From an uncultured Nodularia sp. (lineage in GTDB: Bacteria; Cyanobacteriota; Cyanobacteriia; Cyanobacteriales; Nostocaceae): a stretch of DNA of 64,000 bases. The stretch lies in the NCBI GenBank assembly GCA_903911355.1, contig CAIWDD010000070.1, positions 1-64,000 on the forward strand, given 5' to 3'. A program made the translations under genes and the position numbers. The notes beneath the pieces are model-generated. The model searched no databases and was not told the DNA's origin. It saw nothing but the letters and a program-made list of their open reading frames with translations. Positions 8,860-18,246 of this stretch are shown in pieces. The stretch's first letter is position 1. Each line of letters opens with the position of its first letter.

Positions 8860-9882
8860 TCAACGCAATTTCATTGACGGCTTGAGAACTGAAGCCATAT
8901 AGCGATAAAATTGAGTAATCATGGAGATGAATACATCAAAAATTTTCATTAAATCTAGAAATCTAGATGGTTTTTTAATTTGGTAATCAGGAATATTAAT
9001 CATCCCGATTGATTGCGCGTATTGTCGGCAAGCTTCCCAATCGTATTTCCAAATATCTTCTAACAAAAAGCGTTGAATTCCATACTTATGAAAATAAAGT
9101 AATACTTCAAAATCGTAGTTATAATACTTGTGTTTAATAATTGTATGCATATCAATGCCTCGGTTTTCCCACCCTAAAAACCACTCATCTGGGGTAGTTT
9201 CTAATTTACCCAGACTCAAATAATCAGGGTTGGAAGGATAGCGAGAGCGCCGGCTGAGAGGATTACTAACATCTAAAACATTTTCAATTACACTATATAA
9301 ACGTAATTTCGAGGCATGTGCATCCAAACGCATCACACCATAATGTATGACCTTGATGTCATGAATATGCAATCTCGTAGCATATTCCGGCATGGGAATT
9401 CTCACACTATGAATTTTCTGTGGCTTATGTTCCGCACCGTCATCAACATAACCCAAGGGTGTGAGAATACCAGTACGAATACATTCATGAGTAGTGCGAA
9501 ATAAGTCAGGCTTTTCAAAAAATAAAACCGTTCCTGGTTGGGCCTTGAGCATCCCTTGCCAACTTTGAGTTTCTATAGCATTAGCTGCCATAATTTCATC
9601 CGCATCTAAAGCTAAAATAATTTTATGTTCGGTAATTAAATCCCTGGCCGCTTGAATTAACAATAACTGCCGTTCTGATTCGTTGAATTTATCAGATTTA
9701 TTTTCGATAAGAATAACTTTAGGATATTTTTTACAAATAGCCTGACTGCCATCAGTGGAGTTTTGGTCAGCAATAATAATATAGTCAGCAAATTCACTAG
9801 TAACCGACAAAAAACGATCTAAAATCCATGCTTCATTTTTGACAGGAGTAATAACGACAATTTTCGGAGTTTGGTTTTGCAT
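8860..9882 (-). CDS. Glycosyltransferase family 2-like protein (HEP island)
   Basis: The 340-residue protein has the N-terminal VVITPVKNEAWILDRFL, a family 2 hallmark, then IIIADQNSTDGS and the DxD-type ALDADEIM motif near residue 93. Relatives of this subgroup (long C-terminal region, many aromatic residues) are usually annotated as glycosyltransferases or cell wall biosynthesis proteins. A hydrophobic patch close to the C terminus may associate with the membrane. It lies in the minus-strand run and is likely co-expressed with its neighbours. Confidence 0.83.
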   Translation of the reverse strand: MQNQTPKIVVITPVKNEAWILDRFLSVTSEFADYIIIADQNSTDGSQAICKKYPKVILIENKSDKFNESERQLLLIQAARDLITEHKIILALDADEIMAANAIETQSWQGMLKAQPGTVLFFEKPDLFRTTHECIRTGILTPLGYVDDGAEHKPQKIHSVRIPMPEYATRLHIHDIKVIHYGVMRLDAHASKLRLYSVIENVLDVSNPLSRRSRYPSNPDYLSLGKLETTPDEWFLGWENRGIDMHTIIKHKYYNYDFEVLLYFHKYGIQRFLLEDIWKYDWEACRQYAQSIGMINIPDYQIKKPSRFLDLMKIFDVFISMITQFYRYMASVLKPSMKLR

Positions 9883-9938
9883 TTGTTTATTTCCCAGGTA
9901 AAATAATTCACTGTTAATTTATGTGTCAGCAATTGACA

Positions 9939-11069
9939 TCAATTTCTAGCATTAAAATCGGCAATCGTCTGGTCATAAATTGCAGCTAAATGCTGAAAAT
10001 GAACATCCATCGTAAAATCTTCCTGAAACCAGGCGTTACCCATCTCACCCATCAAGCGGGTTTGAGGATAATTTAATGCCAATTGGTTGATAGCAGCAGC
10101 TAATTGGGGGATGTTGAGAGGTGAAACTAAAATTCCGGTTTTGCTATCTTTAACGTGTTCGGGAATAGCGCCAACAGCACTAGCAATAATTGGTCGATAG
10201 TGACTATAGGCTTCTAAAGTCACCAAACCCGCAGGTTCCGCCCACAGACTGGGAAAAACCACAGCAAAGCACTGTCGATAAAGAGATTCTAATTTTGTGC
10301 TGTCACACCAACCATGCCAGGTAATGCGATCGCTTAAACCCATTTGACGTGCTAATATTTCCATACTCGGCTTACTCCAACCATCCCCAGCAATATCAAG
10401 ATGGATACCTTCGTTAGTTTGCGCCAAAGCTTTAATCAACCATTCTACGCCTTTATCGGGAACAATCCGACCAGCGAACAAAATTCGTTGATTTTGATGT
10501 GTTTCTAAATCTAGAGGTTGGGTCGCCTGTTTGGGTGATTTTACCCCGCATCGTAGTGTAACTACTCGTTCTGGTGCTAAACCACCACTAATAATTTGCT
10601 GACGCACATAATCACTGTTCGCAATTACGGTAATTTGTAGTTTTTTGAGTATTTTTAGGGAATGATTAGCGTTTTTCCAGTCCTGCACAATATTTTGCGG
10701 TCGGCGACTACCACAACCGTCTATCAAATGTCCCCAAGCACATACGAGAGGATTCATAATGCGATCGCAGACTTTGCCACGATCTGCTAAATATTTTGTG
10801 CCACTGGGACAGTAAATAGAATGATTATGTACAGTGAATATGGCTGGACATTCTTCCCGCAAATCCAGCAGCATTGCGGGGTCGTGGATATGCAGTAATT
10901 GCGCTTGCTGCTGATTGAAAGTGTTTAAACAGGAAATTACGCGATCGCTTACCCCACTCATGTGAGAATTGACAACAGAACCTAGATAAGTTTCCATACC
11001 ACCACCCCCTTTAATATCAGCACGGGAACAGTGATAGATCATTTTCTTGTCAAGCAATGTATAACTCAT
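9939..11069 (-). CDS. Glycosyltransferase family 4 (HEP island)
   Basis: The 376-residue protein has a GT-B architecture: an N-terminal acceptor domain (FTVHNHSIYCPSGTKYL), then ILFAGRIVPDKGVEWLIKAL (about residue 195) and the FPSLWAEPAGLVTLEAYSHY donor motif (about residue 272), with the two glutamates seven residues apart. A GGGG segment near the N terminus matches the glycine-rich loop of this family. A cluster of cysteines (SGTK-ADRGKVCD and PLVCAWG) is of the type often seen in this subfamily. ATG start at 11069. Confidence 0.87.
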   Translation of the reverse strand: MSYTLLDKKMIYHCSRADIKGGGGMETYLGSVVNSHMSGVSDRVISCLNTFNQQQAQLLHIHDPAMLLDLREECPAIFTVHNHSIYCPSGTKYLADRGKVCDRIMNPLVCAWGHLIDGCGSRRPQNIVQDWKNANHSLKILKKLQITVIANSDYVRQQIISGGLAPERVVTLRCGVKSPKQATQPLDLETHQNQRILFAGRIVPDKGVEWLIKALAQTNEGIHLDIAGDGWSKPSMEILARQMGLSDRITWHGWCDSTKLESLYRQCFAVVFPSLWAEPAGLVTLEAYSHYRPIIASAVGAIPEHVKDSKTGILVSPLNIPQLAAAINQLALNYPQTRLMGEMGNAWFQEDFTMDVHFQHLAAIYDQTIADFNARN

Positions 11070-11095
11070 ATTTACAGGAATTACTTATAGTAACA

Positions 11096-11959
11096 TCAGT
11101 GTTTATTGCTGCTCAAAATTTCACTCTTAACATTCATCCAAAACTTATGTCTGATATCACTTACGTAATGCCGTAAAGCAATTTTGCTACTAGAAAATTT
11201 ATCATGATATATAAATTGATCCATGACATTCATGACATACTTTTCTGAGCATAGAGGAACGCTATCATGATTATGAATTGTTAAATGGACAATGGTTTGT
11301 TCTGTAAAATAGCTTGGTAGTCCCGATAAATTTGCCAAACGTTTGATGGATAAACTCCAATCTAATTCATGCTTAAATAAAATAAATCCCGCATTGATAG
11401 GATTTATTTTTTCTGTTTCTTCATAAAGGATTCTCCCATCTAGTGAATTGGCACAATCTGGTAAATAATGGCAGACTGGACTATCTGAATTAGCCAACTC
11501 TACTAAATCACTTCCCCCTGGGAAGAATAAAATATCTGAGTCTGTATAGATAGTGGCACCATGAATGGGAATTGACATCAATGCTGATAATTTTTTACCC
11601 ATAGGATGGATTTGGGCATAATCACATACACATTGGGGTAAATCTGGTTTAATAAATTCCTTGATGGGTATGACTTCAACACAGGGATGAATCCGGCGCA
11701 GTAACTGACAACTCAAATCAGTATAGCTACCATCAGAAATCACGGTAAATCTATGAGGGATACCAACATGAGTGATAAATGAGCGAATACTTGCGACTTG
11801 TTCAGGTAAGTCCCGTTCACAAGATAACGCATAGACACTAACAGGAACTTCTTGAGTTATTTTGATGGCAGTTTTAAGGGTTTTAGCTATCTGGGACTTA
11901 TATAAATTACGGTTAATTTTTCCTTGCAACCGCGCAGTATGATAGCCAATATTTACCAT
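11096..11959 (-). CDS. Putative glycosyltransferase with DxD motif (HEP island)
   Basis: The 287-residue protein is less typical than its neighbours. It contains VYALSCERDLPEQV, then RFTVISDGSYTDLS, and a clear DxD motif in IYTDSDILFFPGG (near residue 160), followed by NAGFILFKHELDW. This order matches GT-A enzymes of the GT8/nucleotide-diphospho-sugar-transferase type. The position just downstream of hepA supports a role in HEP assembly. Family assignment is by motif only. Confidence 0.7.
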   Translation of the reverse strand: MVNIGYHTARLQGKINRNLYKSQIAKTLKTAIKITQEVPVSVYALSCERDLPEQVASIRSFITHVGIPHRFTVISDGSYTDLSCQLLRRIHPCVEVIPIKEFIKPDLPQCVCDYAQIHPMGKKLSALMSIPIHGATIYTDSDILFFPGGSDLVELANSDSPVCHYLPDCANSLDGRILYEETEKINPINAGFILFKHELDWSLSIKRLANLSGLPSYFTEQTIVHLTIHNHDSVPLCSEKYVMNVMDQFIYHDKFSSSKIALRHYVSDIRHKFWMNVKSEILSSNKH

Positions 11960-12033
11960 ATTTTAAGAAATCCTCTAGTTCAAGTTTTATTTCAAATTAT
12001 TGTCTCATCTGCTAACATTAAATCCGGATAAAT

Positions 12034-13884
12034 TTATCCATGTTGACCCATTTCATATTGGGTCTTGTGATATTCCCACAACTTCCCTTTAAGTTCTAAT
12101 AATTCCTGGTAATTACCTTGTTCAATAATGCGCCCTTGTTCTAATACTACGACTTTATCAGCTTGGGCGATAGTCGAGAGACGATGAGCGATCGCAATCA
12201 CTGTTTTACCTACAGATAGCTTTTCGAGAGATTCTTGAATCAAGCGTTCAGTCATGGAATCAAGAGCGCTGGTAGCTTCGTCCAAAATCAGAATTTCTGG
12301 GTCTCGCAGCAAAGCCCGGGCGATGGCAATTCGCTGGCGTTGTCCTCCAGATAATCGCACACCCCGATCCCCCAGTTGAGTATTTAACCCTTCAGGCATT
12401 TCTTCAATAAATTCGAGTGCATTGGCTAGTTGAGCAACTTTGCGAATTGCAGCTTCAGTCGCGCCTTCTGTACCGTAAGCAATATTCTTCGCCACGGAAG
12501 TATTGAAAATAAAGGTATCCTGACTGACAACAGCGATTTTCTCTCGTAAAGATTTAATGTCAAATTTGCGGATATCCACCCCATCAATCATCACATTTCC
12601 GGCTGTTGGATCATAAAATCGGGGAATTAAATCAATCAATGTACTTTTACCAGCACCAGTACCACCAACTAACGCCGTAGTTTTACCCTTTTCAATACTC
12701 AGGGTAATATTCTTGAGTACTGATGTATTCGCATCATAGCCAAAATCCACTGAGACTATATCGATTGAATACTCTAGCCCATTAAATGGGAGATAACCAT
12801 TTTGTAAATAGGTTTTATTGTCATTTCTGATCAGCGCCTTAATATTATCTGCTGCTCCTTGGAGTGTGCTAAGATGTGCTCTACTGCCATTAATATCTTG
12901 GATAATTGGTACAACCCGAAAGAGAACAAAGAAAAATGTCAGCAAAGAAGCTACCTGTAGGGTTCCATTGGCAACAAAAGCAGTAAAGGCAAAAACAATC
13001 ATCCCAATAAGAATCGTACTAGCTAGAGCTTCAGCTAGCGGTCGAACAAGGGCCCAGGTTAATACGACTTTAGTGGAAGTGCTAACTACTTTATCGCTAG
13101 CATTATAAAAACGATGGCGCTCAAATTCTTGAGTTGCAAAGGCTTGAACCGTGCGAATTGCGTTAATAAATTCAACAGCTATAGAGGTGAATTTGCCATT
13201 GGCAACGGAAGTACTAAAACTAGTTTCCCTAGCACGGGTATTGAGTGTTGATAATCCAACGCCTACCAAGGTAAACAATAGAAAAGAAATAATTGTCAGC
13301 TGCCATGATAATAAACACATGGAGACAAAATAGACAAAAATTGTTATCCCTCTAGTTATTAAAAATGCCGCTCCACCAAATAATTGTTTTATCCTTTCTA
13401 TTTCAGTGGTAATGGTATTAATTATTTCGCCAGAGCGAGTGTTATTAAAGTAACTTAAAGGTAAAGATTGCAACTGATCAAAAATTTGTTTTCGCAAGCG
13501 GTCAGCTAAAAACAATTGCGACATTTCTACGTATATGTGTGCTAGATAATTGAAACTAGCACGTATCCATGTACTCAATAAAATCAGTAAGGAAATACGA
13601 TATAGTCTCTCAATTGCCGATGCATGAGCAGCTAAAACCCAGGTGTCAAACCAGGAAATTCCAGTTTTAATCGGTTCGGCATCAGGGGTAGTTAAATTTT
13701 GCAAAAATGATAAGAGAAAGCCGATACTAAAACCTTCAAAAGTAGCGGCCATAAATGAAAATAGTAAAGCAAGAATAGCAACTTTACGAAATTTCTTAAA
13801 TTCTCGCAATATTAAATAATTGTTTTGCCAAAATTTACTAGCTTTAAAGCGATCGCCTAAGACTTGAACAGCTTGAATATACAT
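12034..13884 (-). CDS. hepA: HepA, heterocyst envelope polysaccharide ABC exporter
   Basis: The 616-residue half-transporter joins a six-helix membrane domain (about residues 35-330) to an ABC ATPase. Walker A is GGTGAGKST (407-415), the Q-loop glutamine is Q455, the signature is LSGGQRQR (511-518) and Walker B is ILILDEA (531-537), so all catalytic parts are intact. Length and setting, directly after hepC in a run of glycan genes, match HepA of Anabaena, which is needed for the polysaccharide layer that protects heterocysts from oxygen. It probably works as a homodimer, exporting glycan or a glycolipid intermediate. A 158-bp gap with a perfect inverted repeat lies between hepC and this gene. 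Confidence 0.9.
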   Translation of the reverse strand: MYIQAVQVLGDRFKASKFWQNNYLILREFKKFRKVAILALLFSFMAATFEGFSIGFLLSFLQNLTTPDAEPIKTGISWFDTWVLAAHASAIERLYRISLLILLSTWIRASFNYLAHIYVEMSQLFLADRLRKQIFDQLQSLPLSYFNNTRSGEIINTITTEIERIKQLFGGAAFLITRGITIFVYFVSMCLLSWQLTIISFLLFTLVGVGLSTLNTRARETSFSTSVANGKFTSIAVEFINAIRTVQAFATQEFERHRFYNASDKVVSTSTKVVLTWALVRPLAEALASTILIGMIVFAFTAFVANGTLQVASLLTFFFVLFRVVPIIQDINGSRAHLSTLQGAADNIKALIRNDNKTYLQNGYLPFNGLEYSIDIVSVDFGYDANTSVLKNITLSIEKGKTTALVGGTGAGKSTLIDLIPRFYDPTAGNVMIDGVDIRKFDIKSLREKIAVVSQDTFIFNTSVAKNIAYGTEGATEAAIRKVAQLANALEFIEEMPEGLNTQLGDRGVRLSGGQRQRIAIARALLRDPEILILDEATSALDSMTERLIQESLEKLSVGKTVIAIAHRLSTIAQADKVVVLEQGRIIEQGNYQELLELKGKLWEYHKTQYEMGQHG

Positions 13885-13981
13885 GATTCTTTTACAAACA
13901 TAATGTGATCAATTGGAACAGTCATAGAGACGCTCAACAACCCTTTAATTTGAGTAAGACAAAAAATTGCTTATCTTTGTC

Positions 13982-14017
13982 TAAGGTGCGTCAGACAAAG
14001 CGCCATAACGCACCTTA
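13982..14017. repeat. Perfect inverted repeat in the hepC-hepA gap
   Basis: TAAGGTGCGT (13982-13991) and ACGCACCTTA (14008-14017) are exact reverse complements with a 16-base loop. This hairpin is of a kind scattered through Nostoc-type genomes. Lying 98 bp before the hepA start, it would be in the hepC-hepA transcript or near a separate hepA promoter and could influence expression. Confidence 0.75.
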
Positions 14018-14042
14018 TGGACTGAATGCATTTAGCAGAAAA

Positions 14043-14774
14043 TCACAGTGTTGGGTTATCCAAATGCAAGAGATTAGATTGTTCCCATGAATCCGTCATG
14101 TCTGATAATTGATTCATCTGCTCTTGTCCCGCCACAGTTAGGGCACTTTCTAACGTAAAATTACGAGATATCATCAAAGTCGTTTCACCGCGCAGCACAT
14201 TCCACAACTGGGGTAGATGGTCTAGATCGTATTTACGCATCCAACGCCCTAAAGGTGTGAGATTCTCCTTTGTGGTTGTACAAAACTTGAGGGCACGAAA
14301 GATTTTACCTCGTTTTCCCACCTGCCACTCACTGGTGAAAATTGCCCCTGGTGACTCCACCTGTAAAATAACAAATAATACCAGCATAACTGGACTCATG
14401 ACTAGTAGCAAAAACAAAGCGGTAATCCAGTCAATGAGTTGTTGCCAACGGCTAACTTGTTTATTGTTAGAGGGTAGGCGAAGAAATATGGGCTTACCAG
14501 CTTCCTCGCAGGCTTCAACCCACAGTGTCAGATAATCCTTGCCAACACTGGGATCTATACTGACCAAATTTACCGGAGAATGTTTTAAGCAATTGACTAA
14601 TAATTGCTCATCATGCAAGGAAGGTAAGTAAAGGTGTTTAGTTTTTCCGGGGGATTTAACTAACAACTGACCACGCCGCCATTGGAGTGTACAGTATGAA
14701 AAGCGATGATCGTGGTGTTGCTCGGCTGGATGAGAGGAATTGCCGAGGGTAGGAGGAATTAATGAAATTGTCAT
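14043..14774 (-). CDS. hepC: HepC, sugar-phosphate transferase-like protein
   Basis: The 243-residue protein has a poorly conserved N-terminal domain (1-100), one membrane-inserted hydrophobic segment (about 115-138) and a C-terminal bacterial sugar transferase (PHPT) domain with QVGKRGKIFRALKF and LPQLWNVLRGE. PHPTs move a sugar phosphate from a nucleotide sugar to undecaprenyl phosphate, the first step of repeat-unit assembly. Position next to hepA matches hepC of Anabaena, which is required for the HEP layer. The usual catalytic DE pair before LPQL is D185-H186 here, and the terminal GPRP block is ISRN, so the protein is divergent and activity is uncertain. ATG at 14774. Confidence 0.87.
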   Translation of the reverse strand: MTISLIPPTLGNSSHPAEQHHDHRFSYCTLQWRRGQLLVKSPGKTKHLYLPSLHDEQLLVNCLKHSPVNLVSIDPSVGKDYLTLWVEACEEAGKPIFLRLPSNNKQVSRWQQLIDWITALFLLLVMSPVMLVLFVILQVESPGAIFTSEWQVGKRGKIFRALKFCTTTKENLTPLGRWMRKYDLDHLPQLWNVLRGETTLMISRNFTLESALTVAGQEQMNQLSDMTDSWEQSNLLHLDNPTL

Positions 14775-15753
14775 ATGTCTTTGGATCTATACAATAGTGA
14801 ATCGCTGAGTTAATATTGAAGGCTATGAATGCCAAAGACTCAAACCGAATTTTGTTTTGCCCTAAAAATAGGTAATTGTGTGCCGAAATATGCTTTTTAA
14901 GTTGCACTCCAGATAACTCTAGATTTTGGGGAATTATGCTGGTTAAAAAATGTAAAAACCAGAAGGATACTTAGGAAATAAGTAGCAGTAAACATACTGC
15001 ACAAAAGGGAAATTAAGGGGATTATCTGCTCAACATGGATAATCGAAAAGTGCTTCAATAAAATTCCCTCATCCCTTAAGTGCGCCATAAATTCATATCT
15101 ACAATTAGTTGCGACTACCTATTTTTTTTCTCAATCTCACAAAACCAGTTGAACCTTGACTTTTAGTTGTTGCGTTGGGGCTTTAATGTCTAGGATATAA
15201 GACCTTTGAGACCTGACTATATGCGGGAGTAAATTCTTTATTTAGTCTTTAAATAGCCACTGCTTTTTATGGTTAATTATAAAGCTACTATAAATATAGT
15301 TCTTTTGAATTAATAGTAGTATCCTGGAAATTTGATATTAGTCATATCCGAGAAAGAATGTAGAGAGTTTCCATGGAATATCTCTATAATGGTTATAGGA
15401 TAGGCATATTTAAATTCTGCATATGTCTATTGAGAAAATCCAGCAATGGCGGCTACTGGATTTGAGAAAATTACAGACATCTTTATTGGGGTGAGGTAAA
15501 CTCTTAGCGGTCAGGATACCTACCCCATAATAATATTACTATTCAGATTTGTGCCTCATCTATCTACAAACTGCTGTATCTAAAAAAAAGATATGTGCGA
15601 TCGCCCAAGCGCTGTTTCTTGGATGGAGGGCTTTTGTCACTTCCCAGACCAAACACTGGGTTAGCGCAGTTGACCTGAGCGATCGCACATAATATAAAAC
15701 CTTTCAATTGGTAAAGCACACTGATACAAGTAAACGCTTCCTCTGTTGCTCAC
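14775..15753. other. Long hepC upstream region
   Basis: This 979-bp gap separates the wzc-like gene from hepC, both on the minus strand. It is unusually long for a same-strand island and is the natural place for the hepC(-hepA) promoter and regulatory sites. Short frames here have no support. The only strong structure is the inverted repeat at 15592-15691. I could not identify a confident NtcA or DevH-type site by eye. Confidence 0.55.
15592..15691. repeat. 13-bp perfect inverted repeat enclosing a HIP1 pair
   Basis: TATGTGCGATCGC (15592-15604) and GCGATCGCACATA (15679-15691) are exact reverse complements around 74 bases, which themselves contain partly matching AGCGC pieces. It starts about 60 bp beyond the wzc-like stop, so on the minus strand it could form a long hairpin that ends that transcript. 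It could also be a small non-autonomous element. Confidence 0.7.
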
Positions 15754-17997
15754 CTATTTTTCCAACGCTTGTTGTAGCGTTAATTGAGACGACTTAGACG
15801 GCTGGGGATACTGTACATAGGTACTGTCAGAGTTTGAGACTCCACTAGCCACAACCCCGATGAGGTTTAACTTACTCAACATACCTGTAGCTTGTGCTAT
15901 TTGGCTGCGAGTTACTTTACTCATACTTGCTGCCAGTACCACACTACGACAAGATGAAGCTGTCAGCATGGCATCCACCAAACCGAGAACTGGCGGTGCA
16001 TCTATGAGAACCAAATCATAATTTTCCTCAAATTCCCCCATTAATTCTTTCATGCGTGGTGAACTCAGAAGATTTGCGGGGTCAATAGGTATAGGCCCGG
16101 CTGTTAAAATATCAATGTAAGCCGAATCTAAAGCAGGAATACCATTACGGTTGGGAATAGCCGCATGACTAGCCAAGAGGGTAGATAGTCCTTGCTCATT
16201 GGGAAGATTGAGCTGTTCGTGGAGACTAGGATCTCTTAAATTAGCATCAATGAGTAGTACCCGTTTGTGTAAACGAGCGGCACTCATAGCTAAACCCAAC
16301 GCCAAAGCTGACTTACTCTCATCTGGTAAAGGCGAGGTAACCATCAGGGACTTCAAGTTGGGAACAGAATTTAAAAGTTCAATATTTTTCAAAATTAAAT
16401 CCAGCGATTCCCAGCGCGGTGCTGATTGCAACACCTGAATAGTCCAGGGGGCAAGAACTTCTGGTTTCCCAAAAGGTAACTTAATAATTGATTCTCTGCT
16501 TTTGGTAGTTGGTAGTTTGGGAGTAGTTCCTAACAAAGGTAAGGAAACCTGTTTTTCCAGTTCAGCAGTGGTATGAACAGCATCATCAGATGCTTCTCGA
16601 ATAAAAGTAGTCATACCTCCTAACATCAAGCCAACTACTGCACCCAACAACAGATTCTGCTGGAGATGGGGCCCCATATAAATACCTAACTGCGGTTCTT
16701 CCACAACTTCCCAGTTAAAGCCCCCTTTGGCAAGTTCTTGGCGCAATTTCTGTTCTGCTCGCAATAGCTCCTCTAACCTTTCACGGCTAAATTGTAGCTG
16801 TGGCATAATCCGATTGTAATAAGCCAACAAAGGCGGAAAGCGTTTGATTTCAAAACGCAATTCATTTTCTTTTTCCGCCAAGGTTTGATCGCGGGCGCTT
16901 AAAGCAACTATAGTTGTTTGGGTCTCCACTAGCTGAGTAGCCAGATTCAGGTCAATTTCGCCAAATTGTCCTTGTTCTAAAAGAGGTACTTGGGAGGAAA
17001 ATACACCATTAGACTGTACGCCTAAAGTTCTGCTAACCTCTTGTTGCAATAATTGCTTCTGGCTTTCAAGTTGTTCTTGAAGCTTTTGTACACCGGGAGT
17101 TGCATCGGTAAAGCGCAACCGCTCTTGAGCTAGTGCTAGTTCGGTTTTTTGAATTTCGTTAAGTAAGCCTTGGTAACGGGTAGACTGACTCAGACGAGAA
17201 GCAACCAGAGCATTTTGTGGAGAACGCCTGAGTTGTTCTTGCAAAGTTTTTTGGCGTGCTATGGCCTCTTGATACTGAGAACGGGTAGTACGACGCTCTT
17301 GTTGAATAGCATTTAAAGAGTCTTCTAGGGTTTTAGCTTGTGACTCAGGATCGATTAAATTTTGGTTTCTGCGGAATCTTTGTAGATTAGTCTCCGAGGC
17401 GTTCACTTCCTCGCTGGCTTTCTTTAACTGTTCCCGAATAACTTGTAAACCTTTTTGTAACCGCGCATCCTGTTGCTGTTTATTATATTCCACATAAACT
17501 TGCCTAATTGCCGCCAGAACTTTTTGTGTCTGTTCGGGATCGTTCGCACTATACTCTACTTGGAAAATTTTTGTAGCCAAATCATCTTCTTTATTCCTGA
17601 TTTGATGAAGAACTAAAGATTCTTTAATTTCGTTGACATTGATATGAGGATAGTCAGATTTAAGTTTTTCAACTGCTTGTTGAATCAGTCCTGAACTTTG
17701 CATGAGATTCAGCTGGGTTGCTGTATCTATCTTAATGTCAGGCTCGATAAATTGAGTGTCTACTCCGGCTTCTTCTCGCCTACCTTGATAATTAGGTTCT
17801 ACAAGCAGCTGCATGGAGCTTTTATAAGTAGGTTTTGTCCTTGAAGTTACTACAGCCGCCATGGCAATTGAACTCAGAAATACTGCTAAAAACCAAGGAA
17901 ACCTCCGAATTAATATCTTAAATAGCTGTCCGTAGCTTGGTTCTACACTAGAGTTACTAATGTGATTTATACCGGGACTAAGACTAGGTTGATTCAT
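15754..17997 (-). CDS. Wzc-like polysaccharide co-polymerase / tyrosine-kinase-like protein
   Basis: The 747-residue protein has a Wzz-type chain-length domain with a first membrane helix at about 34-51, a long coiled-coil region (about 170-440) and a second helix before about residue 470. A BY-kinase-like cytoplasmic domain follows. In Wzc proteins this kinase cycles phosphorylation of C-terminal tyrosines to control export. Here the P-loop is SPLPDESKS (555-563), where two glycines of the usual P-G-E-G-K-S are lost, and Walker A' is LLIDANLR with N for the second D. Walker B (LVLIDAPP) is intact. The tail has only two clustered tyrosines. It may be a weak or inactive kinase that still regulates chain length. 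ATG at 17997. Confidence 0.85.
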   Translation of the reverse strand: MNQPSLSPGINHISNSSVEPSYGQLFKILIRRFPWFLAVFLSSIAMAAVVTSRTKPTYKSSMQLLVEPNYQGRREEAGVDTQFIEPDIKIDTATQLNLMQSSGLIQQAVEKLKSDYPHINVNEIKESLVLHQIRNKEDDLATKIFQVEYSANDPEQTQKVLAAIRQVYVEYNKQQQDARLQKGLQVIREQLKKASEEVNASETNLQRFRRNQNLIDPESQAKTLEDSLNAIQQERRTTRSQYQEAIARQKTLQEQLRRSPQNALVASRLSQSTRYQGLLNEIQKTELALAQERLRFTDATPGVQKLQEQLESQKQLLQQEVSRTLGVQSNGVFSSQVPLLEQGQFGEIDLNLATQLVETQTTIVALSARDQTLAEKENELRFEIKRFPPLLAYYNRIMPQLQFSRERLEELLRAEQKLRQELAKGGFNWEVVEEPQLGIYMGPHLQQNLLLGAVVGLMLGGMTTFIREASDDAVHTTAELEKQVSLPLLGTTPKLPTTKSRESIIKLPFGKPEVLAPWTIQVLQSAPRWESLDLILKNIELLNSVPNLKSLMVTSPLPDESKSALALGLAMSAARLHKRVLLIDANLRDPSLHEQLNLPNEQGLSTLLASHAAIPNRNGIPALDSAYIDILTAGPIPIDPANLLSSPRMKELMGEFEENYDLVLIDAPPVLGLVDAMLTASSCRSVVLAASMSKVTRSQIAQATGMLSKLNLIGVVASGVSNSDSTYVQYPQPSKSSQLTLQQALEK

Positions 17998-18246
17998 GTT
18001 TATTACCCTTATCTGCTATACGTTATACGTAGCGTAAATCCCTTTAGGGATATAGTGATACTAATTTTAAATTCTCCCTGATTCTAAACTTTCAGGCTAA
18101 CTATGACAAGATATTTTATGGTGAGTACATAAGCTTTACCTAATCTTTAATTTAGAAAAATTTAGAAGTTAAAACTCCCTGTCTATTTCTAGATGTGTGA
18201 TTTTTTGTTCCTGGTTGATAATGTGTATAGAATGCGTCAAAAATTA

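Noticed and set aside
14656-15088. Two short minus-strand frames before hepC (14656-14907 and 14897-15088)
   Set aside because: They have no family resemblance or good start, and one overlaps the hepC start in another frame.
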